A stretch of DNA of 6,024 nucleotides. It comes from Candidatus Opitulatrix roisinitermitis. Its GTDB lineage: Bacteria; Actinomycetota; Actinomycetes; Actinomycetales; Bifidobacteriaceae. Position 1 is the stretch's first letter, and each line of letters opens with the position of its first letter. The position numbers and the translations under genes were made by a program. The stretch covers positions 1 to 6,024 of the forward strand of contig JAITSD010000105.1 in NCBI GenBank assembly GCA_031288055.1, given 5' to 3'. This document shows positions 1 through 6,024 of this stretch, in pieces. A model generated the notes under the pieces. The model had not been told where the DNA came from and did not search any database. It saw only the letters and a list, made by a program, of their open reading frames with translations.

Positions 1-699
1 CACACCAGGTGGACCTACCATATAAACATTATGTCTGCCAGCAGCTGCCACCATCAAAGCATATTTAACGCTGTCTTGCCCTAAAACATCTATAAAATCA
101 TCAGTTTGACTAACTAATTTAACCATTTCAGATTTTATAGGCACATTTTTCGTTTTTAACTGTGATATATCAATAGTTAACTTGCCACCAAAATAATTTA
201 TTACTTCAGCTAAATGGTCAAAAGCCAAAACTTCTATATTATCAATTAACCTAGCTTCCGATAAATTATTTTTTGCCACAATCAATTTAGTAATTTTCAT
301 ACTTTTAGCAGCAATTACCATAGGTAAAATACCTTGAATAGCTTGCAGTTTTCCGTCAAGTCCTAATTCAGAAATAAAAGCCATATTGCGTAATTTAGTT
401 TTATCAATAATCCCTTGAGCTAATAAAATAGCTATAGCTATTGGTAAATCAAAACCTGAACCAGTTTTTTTAATAAAAGCTGGTATTAAATTAATAGTTA
501 ACCTGTACTCTGTCCATGGTAAACCACAAGAAATAATTGCTGCCTTAACTCTATCTTTTGACTCTTGTAAAACTGTATCCGGTAAGCCAACTATTGTAGT
601 CGATGGCAAACCTGCACAAATATGAGCTTGAGTCTCAACTTTTGTGCCCTCTAAACCATCAAGTGCAATAGATAAACACTGTCCAAATTTAGTTTTCAT
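1..699 (-). CDS. comM: ComM/YifB family Mg-chelatase-like AAA+ ATPase, N-terminal part (runs off the left edge)
   Basis: The visible 233 codons are the N-terminal half of a protein that is normally about 500 residues. Residues 20-140 carry the ChlI/Lon-like blocks of the family: GLPSTTIVGLPD (30-41), ESKDRVKAAI (46-55), FDLPIAIAIL (83-92) and ELGLDGKL (111-118). Residues 201-208 (DFIDVLGQ) open the AAA+ domain, and the window ends inside the Walker A loop at VGPPGV, where GKT should follow. In Vibrio, ComM is a hexameric helicase that promotes branch migration when transforming DNA is integrated; its role in actinobacteria is less clear. The ATG at 699 is fixed by an in-frame TAA two codons upstream (703-705). 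The ribosome site is weak (AGAG). It follows yraN by 92 bp and probably shares its promoter. There is no sign of decay in the visible part. dprA is the expected next gene past the edge. Confidence 0.95.
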   Translation of the reverse strand, partial: MKTKFGQCLSIALDGLEGTKVETQAHICAGLPSTTIVGLPDTVLQESKDRVKAAIISCGLPWTEYRLTINLIPAFIKKTGSGFDLPIAIAILLAQGIIDKTKLRNMAFISELGLDGKLQAIQGILPMVIAAKSMKITKLIVAKNNLSEARLIDNIEVLAFDHLAEVINYFGGKLTIDISQLKTKNVPIKSEMVKLVSQTDDFIDVLGQDSVKYALMVAAAGRHNVYMVGPPGV

Positions 700-729
700 A
701 TTTTACTCTATTGTTACAGATTTCACTGT

Positions 730-764
730 CATTTATTTTTGCTGCATTTATTTTTATTTATTTT
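730..764. repeat. Three short A+T direct repeats in the comM leader
   Basis: On the plus strand CATTTATTTTT occurs at 730-740 and again, identically, at 745-755. A shorter copy, ATTTATTTT, follows at 756-764. Read on the coding strand this is an A-rich tract 31-65 bases upstream of the comM start, inside the yraN-comM gap. It could be simple AT-rich drift, an A-rich translation-enhancing leader, or a protein-binding site. Nothing in the sequence decides between these. Confidence 0.5.
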
Positions 765-791
765 CATAGACTTTGTTTCAATTTACCTACA

Positions 792-1160
792 TTAAGCTAC
801 GGCTCTTAAATGATTGATTTTAGGATTTTGTCCATTAAATAAAACTGTAAAAGAATCTATTCTATAAGGCCAATCGGTTTTACCATTATTATCTAGCCAA
901 GCTTTAGCTAGTGTGCGTAATTTGGTTCGTTTTTTCTTATTTATGGCTTCTATAGGAAAACCGTAATTAATGCTAGTGCGAGTTTTAACTTCAATAAATA
1001 TTATTTGCTGTCCATCACTAGCTATTAAATCTAATTCACCATATTTACTATAATGCCAATTTTTGTCTAAAACACGCCAGCCTCTCCGCCAACAATCTCT
1101 TTCCACTAAACTTTCTCCAAAACGACCAACCGACCAATTATTTTTAAAACTTATTTTCAT
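792..1160 (-). CDS. yraN: YraN/UPF0102 family endonuclease-like protein
   Basis: This 122-residue protein has the full UPF0102 pattern, of normal length for the family. GRFGE lies at residues 12-16, KYGELDLIA at 39-47, FIEVKTR at 55-61 and a basic helix KKKRTKL at 75-81. These form a Holliday-junction-resolvase-like PD-(D/E)XK core, with E16, D44, E57 and K59 as the likely metal-binding and catalytic set. The fold is well established for the family; the physiological role is not, although a link to DNA processing is suspected because yraN sits beside comM and dprA in many genomes. The start at 1160 is supported by AAGGA at 1166-1170. A clear sigma70-type promoter lies just upstream (1199-1227), so yraN looks like the first gene of a yraN-comM transcript. 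It ends in TAA. Confidence 0.93.
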   Translation of the reverse strand: MKISFKNNWSVGRFGESLVERDCWRRGWRVLDKNWHYSKYGELDLIASDGQQIIFIEVKTRTSINYGFPIEAINKKKRTKLRTLAKAWLDNNGKTDWPYRIDSFTVLFNGQNPKINHLRAVA

Positions 1161-1198
1161 AAAAATCCTTATTTTACTAAGATTGATACTACAAAATT

Positions 1199-1227
1199 AG
1201 TATTACAGCTGTATTTTTAAATGTCAA
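1199..1227 (-). promoter_or_regulatory. Sigma70-type promoter for yraN-comM
   Basis: On the minus strand a perfect TTGACA (-35, 1222-1227) is followed after 17 bases by AATACT (-10, 1199-1204; 4 of 6 consensus positions, including the key second A and last T). A TGT extended -10 element lies directly upstream of the hexamer. A transcript would start near 1192, giving a leader of about 30 bases with the AAGGA site of yraN. The spacer contains a 10-bp palindrome (see separate entry). This was read by eye and no start site has been measured. Confidence 0.6.
1204..1213. promoter_or_regulatory. Palindrome TACAGCTGTA between the -35 and -10 boxes, possible operator
   Basis: A perfect 10-bp inverted repeat starts next to the -10 hexamer, sharing one base with it, inside the 17-base promoter spacer of yraN-comM. 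A regulator bound here would block RNA polymerase. It does not match the actinobacterial LexA box (GAAC-N4-GTTC). Palindromes of this length also occur by chance, so the operator role is only inferred. Confidence 0.25.
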
Positions 1228-1316
1228 ACCGCTTTTTAAAAATGTTGATAATAAGCCAAACACACCTATTATTCAAGAAAACAAATTCACTCTAAAATTT
1301 AATTTCTTATAATTTA

Positions 1317-1571
1317 CTAAACTTTTATTTCCTCTATATTAACATCCGAAAAAGTTAGGATTTTACAACTTGGTAAAAATCTAGAAGGCCTTTTTTCATC
1401 TAAAGCCCAAACATCAGTTAAAGCTAATTCAAAATAAACATCTTTATTTAAATTTTTAGCTTTTAAATCAACCGCATTAGCTAAATACTGTCTTTGACGA
1501 GTCTCAACTAAATATTTAAATTTAGGATAAACCTCTATATATTCTTGATACATTTTTGCTAAATCTACCAT
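1317..1571 (-). CDS. DUF2469 family protein of unknown function
   Basis: This 84-residue protein matches, from memory, the DUF2469 family (for example Rv2901c of M. tuberculosis). Shared blocks are YLVETRQRQYLANAVDL (20-36), VYFELALTDVW (45-55), RPSRF (61-65) and LTFSDVNIEE (72-81). The function is unknown. No signal peptide, membrane segment or metal-binding motif is visible; the protein is probably small, cytosolic and alpha/beta. It is shorter than the roughly 100 residues I expect, mainly because the acidic N-terminal extension and the C-terminal tail are missing. The ATG is supported by a strong AGGAAGGA five bases upstream. It begins 16 bp after the gatB stop, so it is probably co-transcribed with gatCAB. 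Downstream lie yraN and comM, its usual actinobacterial neighbours, although rnhB, the usual upstream neighbour, is absent. The family call rests on motif recall and on this gene order. It ends in TAG. Confidence 0.85.
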   Translation of the reverse strand: MVDLAKMYQEYIEVYPKFKYLVETRQRQYLANAVDLKAKNLNKDVYFELALTDVWALDEKRPSRFLPSCKILTFSDVNIEEIKV

Positions 1572-1587
1572 AAAAATCCTTCCTATC

Positions 1588-3075
1588 TTATAAACGACTT
1601 TTAATAATATCAGTCACCTTTTTTGCATCGGCTTGACCTTTAGTTACTTTCATAACCTGTCCTATTATAACACCTATAGGAGCCATATTTCCTGACTTCA
1701 ATTTTTGTAAAATATCTAAATTATTAGCTAAAGCAGTATCAACAGCTTGTTCTAAAACCGATAAATCTTCCACCACATGTAGATTTTCTTTATCTAAAAC
1801 TGTTGCAAAATCACCTTGCCCTTGCAAAACTTTTTGCAAAACCGTACGAGCAATCTTATCATTTATTTTACCGTTTTTGATTAATTTTTCCATATAAACA
1901 ATATCTTGAGCTGTAGGCAACAAACTATCTAATTCACAACTCTTGGCTTTTGCCCAACGTAATAATTCACCCATATACCATTTTTTAGCACCTTGGGGAC
2001 TAACACCTAATTTAACAGCTTGTTCTATTAAATCTAAAGCTCCAGCATTAACTATTTCTGACATAGTTTTAACATCAAACTGCCAGGCTTTAGCCAGTCT
2101 TTGCCTTTTATCAAATGGCAGTTCTGGCATAGTCTGACGAATTTTATCAATTTGTTGACTATTTGTTACCACAGGCACTAAATCAGGTTCAGGAAAATAT
2201 CTATAATCATCAGCGTCTGATTTAATTCGCCCAGATGAAGTGGTTAAAGAATCCTCATGCCAATGTCTAGTTTCTTGTAAAACTTCACCACCTTTATCCA
2301 AAATATAAGCCTGGCGGCATATTTCATAAGTACTACAACTAATAATTGATTTAAGTGAATTAACATTTTTAGTCTCTGTGCGAATACCTAATTTTTGACT
2401 ATTTTTAGGAGCTAAAGAAATATTTATGTCAGCTCTAACATTACCTTTTTCCATTTTGGCATCAGATACATTTAAAACTTTAAAAATATCTCTTAAGCCT
2501 CTAACATAAGACGCAATAATCTCTGGGGCTTTAGCATTAGTCACCAAATTAGGAAAAGTCACAATTTCTACCAATGGCACGCCAGATCTATTATAATCTA
2601 TAAGTGAATAATGTGCTCCCTGTATTCGTCCAGTTTTACCTATATGATTACTTTTACCAGCATCTTCCTCCATATGAGCCCGTTCAATTTCAACTTTAAA
2701 TACACTACCGTCATCTAGCGGCACATTTAAAAAACCGTTATAAACTATTGGTTCATCTGACTGAGAAATTTGATAATTTTTAACTAAATCAGGATAAAAA
2801 TAATTTTTTCTAGCAAACCGACTAACTTTAGCCACCGAACAATTAAGGGCTAAGCCTATTTTAATAGCATATTCTAAAGCAGTTTTATTTAAAACAGGCA
2901 AAGAACCCGGTAAACCTAAAGATACAGGTGTAGTTTGCGAATTAGGTGGTGCAGCAAATGACACTGGAGCTGAACAAAACATTTTAGTTTTAGTATTTAA
3001 CTCCACATGAACTTCAATCCCAAAAGTAATATCAAATTTCCTGACAGCTTCACTGTAATCTAATAATTGATCCAT
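1588..3075 (-). CDS. gatB: Asp-tRNA(Asn)/Glu-tRNA(Gln) amidotransferase subunit B
   Basis: GatB is the tRNA-binding kinase subunit of the GatCAB amidotransferase. It activates the side chain of misacylated Glu-tRNA(Gln) or Asp-tRNA(Asn) with ATP, and then uses ammonia channelled from GatA. The 495 residues are full length. The cradle domain shows FGIEVHVEL (18-26), FARKNYFYPD (87-96), HMEEDAGKS (134-142), PLVEIVT (167-173), RTETKNVNSL (232-241), QETRHWHED (267-275) and DDYRYFPEPDLVP (289-301). The helical and YqeY-like tail that reads the tRNA follows, ending in IGQVMKVTKGQAD (471-483). The A at position 88, where firmicute proteins have D, and the DDYRYFPEPDLVPV block look actinobacterial. 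It starts 7 bp after the gatA stop; the only ribosome-site candidate, AGAGA, overlaps that TAG, which suggests translational coupling. It ends in TAA. Confidence 0.98.
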   Translation of the reverse strand: MDQLLDYSEAVRKFDITFGIEVHVELNTKTKMFCSAPVSFAAPPNSQTTPVSLGLPGSLPVLNKTALEYAIKIGLALNCSVAKVSRFARKNYFYPDLVKNYQISQSDEPIVYNGFLNVPLDDGSVFKVEIERAHMEEDAGKSNHIGKTGRIQGAHYSLIDYNRSGVPLVEIVTFPNLVTNAKAPEIIASYVRGLRDIFKVLNVSDAKMEKGNVRADINISLAPKNSQKLGIRTETKNVNSLKSIISCSTYEICRQAYILDKGGEVLQETRHWHEDSLTTSSGRIKSDADDYRYFPEPDLVPVVTNSQQIDKIRQTMPELPFDKRQRLAKAWQFDVKTMSEIVNAGALDLIEQAVKLGVSPQGAKKWYMGELLRWAKAKSCELDSLLPTAQDIVYMEKLIKNGKINDKIARTVLQKVLQGQGDFATVLDKENLHVVEDLSVLEQAVDTALANNLDILQKLKSGNMAPIGVIIGQVMKVTKGQADAKKVTDIIKSRL

Positions 3076-3082
3076 AATATCT

Positions 3083-4594
3083 CTATAAATTAACGGCTTT
3101 AGACAGTTGAGTTAAACCGCTTGGGTTAAAATTGAAATTAATTAATTTTTCCAAAGCACTAGCCAAAAAATACATATTATAATCTTTAAATTGTGGAGCT
3201 ATAATTTGTAAACCGCTTGGCAAATTATTGGCAGCTAGACCATTAGGTATGCTCATAGCTGGCATACCGCCAAAGTTTGCTGGAATAGTAGCTAAATCAT
3301 TCATATACATAGCCATAGGATCATCAAGTTGTTCGCCTATTTTAAAAGCTACGGTTGGTACAGTTGGCGAAATAAGACAATCAACTTGTTTATAGGCTCT
3401 AGTAAAATCACCTTTTATTAAAGTTCTCACCTTTTGAGCCGCTCCATAATAAGCTTCATAAGAACCAGCTGACAAAGCATAAGTTCCCAAAATAATTCGT
3501 CTTTTTACTTCAAAACCAAAACCGATATCACGGGTTGTTTTCATCATAGATTCAGCTGTAACAGTTTGTTTATCTGGTAAAAACCGTTTACCATATCTCA
3601 TACCATCGTATCTAGCTAAATTGCTAGAAGCTTCGGAAGCCATTAAAATCTGATAGGCACCTATAGAATATTGAAAATTAGGACAATCAACTTCCACAAT
3701 TTCAGCACCGTTGTTTACCAATAAAGCCACCACTTTATTAAATGCAGCTAAAATCCCTTTAGAAAACCCTTCACCAGTTAATTGTTTTATAATACCAACT
3801 TTTAAACCCTTTAAACCTTGATTAGTCCCCTCAATAGCGGCTTGCTCCATAGAACCAAAATCATAATTTAAAGATGTGGAATCCTGCATATCATAGGATG
3901 ATAAAATATCGTGTAAAATAGCCGCATCTAAAACACATCTAGCCATAGGACCAGCCTGATCTAACGATGAAGCCATAGCAATAATACCATATCTAGAAAT
4001 GCCGCCATAAGTCGGCTTGGCACCAACAATGCCTGTCAAACTAGCTGGTTGTCGAATAGAACCGCCTGTATCCGTGCCCACGCTAAAAGGTGTCTGCCAA
4101 GCCGCCACACTAGCGGCTGAACCGCCAGAAGAACCCCCTGGCACAGTATTTAAATCCCAAGGGTTAAGACATAATTTATAAGCACTTCTTTCAGTAGATG
4201 AGCCCATAGCAAATTCATCTAAATTAGTTTTACCTAAAATTATTAAACCATTATCTTTGATATTTTCAACTAAAGTAGCATCATATGGTGGCACCCAATT
4301 TTGCAAAATTTTGGAAGCTGCTGTGGTGACTAAGCCTTTTGTACAAATTAGATCTTTAATTGCTATTGGCACACCAGCCATTTTAGGTAAAGTATCACCT
4401 TTTAGCCGACTAGAATCAATTTTTTTAGCCGTTTCTATAGCGATTTTATCATCAACTAATAAAAAAGCCCCCAATTTATCATCTGTTTGATTAATTCTAT
4501 CTAAAAAAGCCTGAGTTATTTCTAAGGACGATATTTCTCTTAATCTCAATTTATTAGCTATTTCCCAAGCCGACAACTTATAAAGTTCAGACAT
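3083..4594 (-). CDS. gatA: Asp-tRNA(Asn)/Glu-tRNA(Gln) amidotransferase subunit A (glutaminase)
   Basis: GatA is the amidase-signature subunit that hydrolyses glutamine and supplies ammonia to GatB. The 503 residues are full length. The catalytic Ser-cisSer-Lys triad is intact: K80 in VPIAIKDL, S155 in GGSSGGSAA and the nucleophile S179 in GTDTGGSIRQPAS. Other family blocks are GKTNLDEFAMGSSTE (121-135), SLDQAGPMAR (about 210-219) and, near the C-terminus, the LISPTVPT and ANFGGMPAMSIP stretches. The amidase signature and position in a gatC-gatA-gatB order distinguish it from stand-alone amidases. The ATG has AGGA (4599-4602) upstream, 20 bp after the gatC stop. It ends in TAG. Nothing points to horizontal transfer; base composition matches the neighbours. 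Confidence 0.98.
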   Translation of the reverse strand: MSELYKLSAWEIANKLRLREISSLEITQAFLDRINQTDDKLGAFLLVDDKIAIETAKKIDSSRLKGDTLPKMAGVPIAIKDLICTKGLVTTAASKILQNWVPPYDATLVENIKDNGLIILGKTNLDEFAMGSSTERSAYKLCLNPWDLNTVPGGSSGGSAASVAAWQTPFSVGTDTGGSIRQPASLTGIVGAKPTYGGISRYGIIAMASSLDQAGPMARCVLDAAILHDILSSYDMQDSTSLNYDFGSMEQAAIEGTNQGLKGLKVGIIKQLTGEGFSKGILAAFNKVVALLVNNGAEIVEVDCPNFQYSIGAYQILMASEASSNLARYDGMRYGKRFLPDKQTVTAESMMKTTRDIGFGFEVKRRIILGTYALSAGSYEAYYGAAQKVRTLIKGDFTRAYKQVDCLISPTVPTVAFKIGEQLDDPMAMYMNDLATIPANFGGMPAMSIPNGLAANNLPSGLQIIAPQFKDYNMYFLASALEKLINFNFNPSGLTQLSKAVNL

Positions 4595-4614
4595 ATTTTC
4601 CTACTCAATAACCC

Positions 4615-4935
4615 CTATTCCTCATTTAATATTTGTGGAGCCACAAACATATTATCCTGTTTTTTGGGTGCACCTGATAGAGCTTCAGTCTGTGTCAAAG
4701 GCTTAACAGAAGTATCATCCCTTAAAACATTACATAAATCAACAGGGTGGCTAGTTGGTTTTATATCACTTGAGGCTACATCGGCTAATTGATTAATTGA
4801 ATCAGTTATAATTGATAATTCTTTAGTTAAATGAATTATCTCATCACCAGATAATTCAATTTGAGCTAACTCAGCCAAATGTCGAACTTTGTCAACCGTA
4901 AATTGACTATCCCGCTGATTAGCTATTTGGCTCAT
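4615..4935 (-). CDS. gatC: Asp-tRNA(Asn)/Glu-tRNA(Gln) amidotransferase subunit C
   Basis: GatC is the small subunit that wraps around the GatA-GatB interface and stabilises the complex. The 106 residues are the usual length. The N-terminal helices carry VRHLAELAQIELSGDEI (17-33), followed by the hydrophobic helix around IITDSINQL. The C-terminal belt has IKPTSHPVDL (58-67), NVLRDD (69-74), LTQTEALSGAPKKQD (79-93) and PQILNEE at the end. The last part closely follows the actinobacterial GatC pattern. An in-frame TAA at 4945-4947 rules out an upstream start, so the ATG at 4935 is the only reasonable one, although no Shine-Dalgarno sequence is visible before it. It is the first gene of gatCAB, 103 bp after the PASTA gene, with a candidate promoter in that gap. 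It ends in TAG. Confidence 0.96.
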   Translation of the reverse strand: MSQIANQRDSQFTVDKVRHLAELAQIELSGDEIIHLTKELSIITDSINQLADVASSDIKPTSHPVDLCNVLRDDTSVKPLTQTEALSGAPKKQDNMFVAPQILNEE

Positions 4936-4980
4936 AATTTTAGTTTATCATTGATATAAAAAGCTTCTATAAAACCATAA

Positions 4981-5008
4981 ATATTAGTTCATTTTTTAAA
5001 TTAAACAA
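4981..5008 (-). promoter_or_regulatory. Candidate sigma70-type promoter for gatCAB
   Basis: On the minus strand TTGTTT (5003-5008) is followed after 16 bases by TAATAT (4981-4986). Transcription would start near 4974, about 40 bases before the gatC ATG. The whole 103-bp gap is very AT-rich, so promoter-like hexamers arise easily by chance, and read-through from the upstream PASTA gene is also possible because no convincing terminator is seen. Confidence 0.35.
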
Positions 5009-5038
5009 TTATATTTAGCAAATAATTATTCTTTTTCA

Positions 5039-6024
5039 TTAAACAACAGTTAAAACAATAACTGTTTCCATCGCCACGCTTTTTCCAGCTGCCACGCTTT
5101 GTTTTTGAACTAAATTCAAAATTGCTGAACCTTGATCTTGCCATTTTAAATTAGCCTTTTTTAATTTATTATGAGCCTCCGACAATGATAAGCCAACCAC
5201 ATTAGGCACTGTTGTTATAGGCGGACCTAATGACACAATCAAAGTAATCTCATCGCCCTCAAAACCCTTAGTTTCCTCAATTGGATTTTGTGAGATAACT
5301 AAATCTTTTTTAACAGTTTCTGAATATTGACTTACAACTTTTATTTTAACAGCTAAAGCTTTTAAAATACCAACGGCCTCAGCTTGAGACCTACCAATCA
5401 CGCTAGGAAAAACCACAGGTTTTGGGCCCTTAGAATTGGCCAAAACTATTTTAGAATCCCATCTAAGTTTAGTACCCTCACGAACTGATGATTTAATTAA
5501 AAAATCTTTAGCAACTGAAGTGGAGTAATCGTTTTCCACCACCACATTAGTGAAACCCAATTTAGTTAACTTATCTAATAAATCAGCTGTTTTAATATCT
5601 TTTAAATTATTAGGAAAGTTTATATATTTAATACCTTTAGAAATTGTTAAAATTACCGTCTCATCACGAAACTTTATAGTTGTATTTTCTGCAGGTGTTA
5701 CTAACATCACTTTACCAACCTCGAATTTATCAGAAAAATCTTCAATCTTTTCAGAACTTATACCGAGTTGCGACAACTCGTCAAAAGCTTGATTATAAGT
5801 TTTACCAACTAAGTTATTAGGTATTTGTTTATAAGCCCCTGGACCAGCATAATTCCAAATGAAAAAACCACTAATTATTAAAACTAAGGCTAAAACCAAA
5901 CAAATAACTATAAAAATAGGGCGTTTTAATTTATTATTAGGTGTTTTTGAATTATTTAGCTTAACTTTGGGTTTATCTGTTTTATTATGCCTAGCTAATT
6001 TCAAATCAGATAATGACATCATAA
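5039..6024 (-). CDS. Membrane protein with four PASTA repeats, probably the C-terminal half of a PknB-type Ser/Thr kinase (runs off the right edge)
   Basis: Counting residues from the ATG at 6022, a basic, Asn/Lys-rich segment (1-34) precedes one membrane span (about 35-56: IFIVICLVLALVLIISGFF region). GPGAY follows the span, and then four PASTA repeats at about 65-130, 131-199, 200-267 and 268-327. Typical repeat landmarks are SKG at the ends of repeats 1 and 2, FPSVIGRSQAEA at the start of repeat 3 and VPNVVGLSLSEAHNKL at the start of repeat 4. The basic segment would be cytoplasmic and the repeats outside, where PASTA domains bind muropeptides or lipid II. This matches the juxtamembrane-to-C-terminus half of actinobacterial PknB/PknL-like kinases. 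The reading frame stays open to the window edge, and only two bases precede the tandem ATG codons (6017-6022), so the true start is probably outside. A kinase-less PASTA protein remains possible. No kinase motif is visible here. It ends in TAA. Confidence 0.88.
   Translation of the reverse strand, partial: MMSLSDLKLARHNKTDKPKVKLNNSKTPNNKLKRPIFIVICLVLALVLIISGFFIWNYAGPGAYKQIPNNLVGKTYNQAFDELSQLGISSEKIEDFSDKFEVGKVMLVTPAENTTIKFRDETVILTISKGIKYINFPNNLKDIKTADLLDKLTKLGFTNVVVENDYSTSVAKDFLIKSSVREGTKLRWDSKIVLANSKGPKPVVFPSVIGRSQAEAVGILKALAVKIKVVSQYSETVKKDLVISQNPIEETKGFEGDEITLIVSLGPPITTVPNVVGLSLSEAHNKLKKANLKWQDQGSAILNLVQKQSVAAGKSVAMETVIVLTVV

Noticed and set aside
755..785. Possible separate promoter for comM (TTGAAA box after yraN)
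   Set aside because: No good -10 box lies 16-18 bases downstream; the A-rich tract only gives poor matches.
1247..1274. Second weak inverted repeat (ATAATA...TATTAT) upstream of the yraN promoter
   Set aside because: Six A-T pairs around a long loop are expected by chance in such AT-rich DNA.
1275..1308. Inverted repeat after the DUF2469 gene (AAGAAA...TTTCTT with an inner AAATT/AATTT pair) as a terminator
   Set aside because: The stem is almost all A-T, has a two-base internal mismatch, and is not followed by a U-run; it is too weak to call.
1943..2137. Plus-strand open frame of 64 codons inside gatB
   Set aside because: It lies antisense to a conserved part of gatB, has no ribosome site or family resemblance, and is explained by the codon pattern of gatB.
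4257..4490. Plus-strand open frame of 77 codons inside gatA
   Set aside because: It is antisense to the conserved N-terminal part of gatA, with no recognisable protein features.
5021..5030. Palindrome AATAATTATT just after the PASTA gene as a terminator or operator
   Set aside because: It is pure A-T and has no loop, G-C pairs or U-tract; it is not distinguishable from background.
5550..5792. Plus-strand open frame of 80 codons inside the PASTA gene
   Set aside because: It is antisense to PASTA repeats 1 and 2, with no independent evidence of coding.
1..6024. Absence of TGA stops (three TAA, three TAG) as a hint of a reassigned TGA codon
   Set aside because: All the genes read through at full family length with Trp encoded by TGG and no internal TGA, and six stops are too few; the standard code fits.
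1..6024. Mobile element, CRISPR, phage or defence system
   Set aside because: No transposase, integrase, regular spaced repeats or terminal inverted repeats are seen; the genes are conserved housekeeping families of even composition.

Overview
The window is a compact, AT-rich (about one third G+C by eye) bacterial chromosomal segment. All seven recognisable genes lie on the minus strand, so transcription runs from right to left. The protein signatures point to a low-GC member of the Actinobacteria (Actinomycetota). The GatB blocks (FARKNYFYPD, RTETKNVNSL, DDYRYFPEPDLVPV) and the GatC tail (PTSHPV...LSGAP...PQIL.EE) are of the actinobacterial type. The small gene at 1317-1571 matches DUF2469, a family I know only from this phylum. 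It sits just upstream of yraN and comM, as in the conserved actinobacterial rnhB-DUF2469-yraN-comM-dprA cluster. The species cannot be named from this window; reduced or streamlined low-GC actinobacteria are the natural candidates.

Layout in transcription order. At the right edge (6024-5039) is a membrane-anchored protein with four extracellular PASTA repeats. It is most likely the 3' half of a PknB-type Ser/Thr kinase gene whose kinase domain lies outside the window. After a 103-bp AT-rich gap with a candidate promoter come gatC (4935-4615), gatA (4594-3083) and gatB (3075-1588), with gaps of 20 and 7 bp. The DUF2469 gene (1571-1317) follows 16 bp after gatB, apparently in the same operon. 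A 156-bp gap then carries a good sigma70-type promoter with a perfect TTGACA box. It drives yraN (1160-792) and, 92 bp further on, comM/yifB (699 to the left edge), which is cut at its Walker A motif.

Functionally, GatCAB converts misacylated Glu-tRNA(Gln) and/or Asp-tRNA(Asn) to the correct aminoacyl-tRNAs. YraN (nuclease-like fold) and ComM (AAA+ ATPase, branch migration during transformation) belong to a DNA-processing group normally followed by dprA. The PASTA protein would sense cell-wall fragments or muropeptides at the membrane. I see no mobile element, CRISPR array, RNA gene or clearly novel system. The points worth checking are the gene-order fusion, the palindromic promoter spacer, the A+T direct repeats before comM and the cut PASTA gene.
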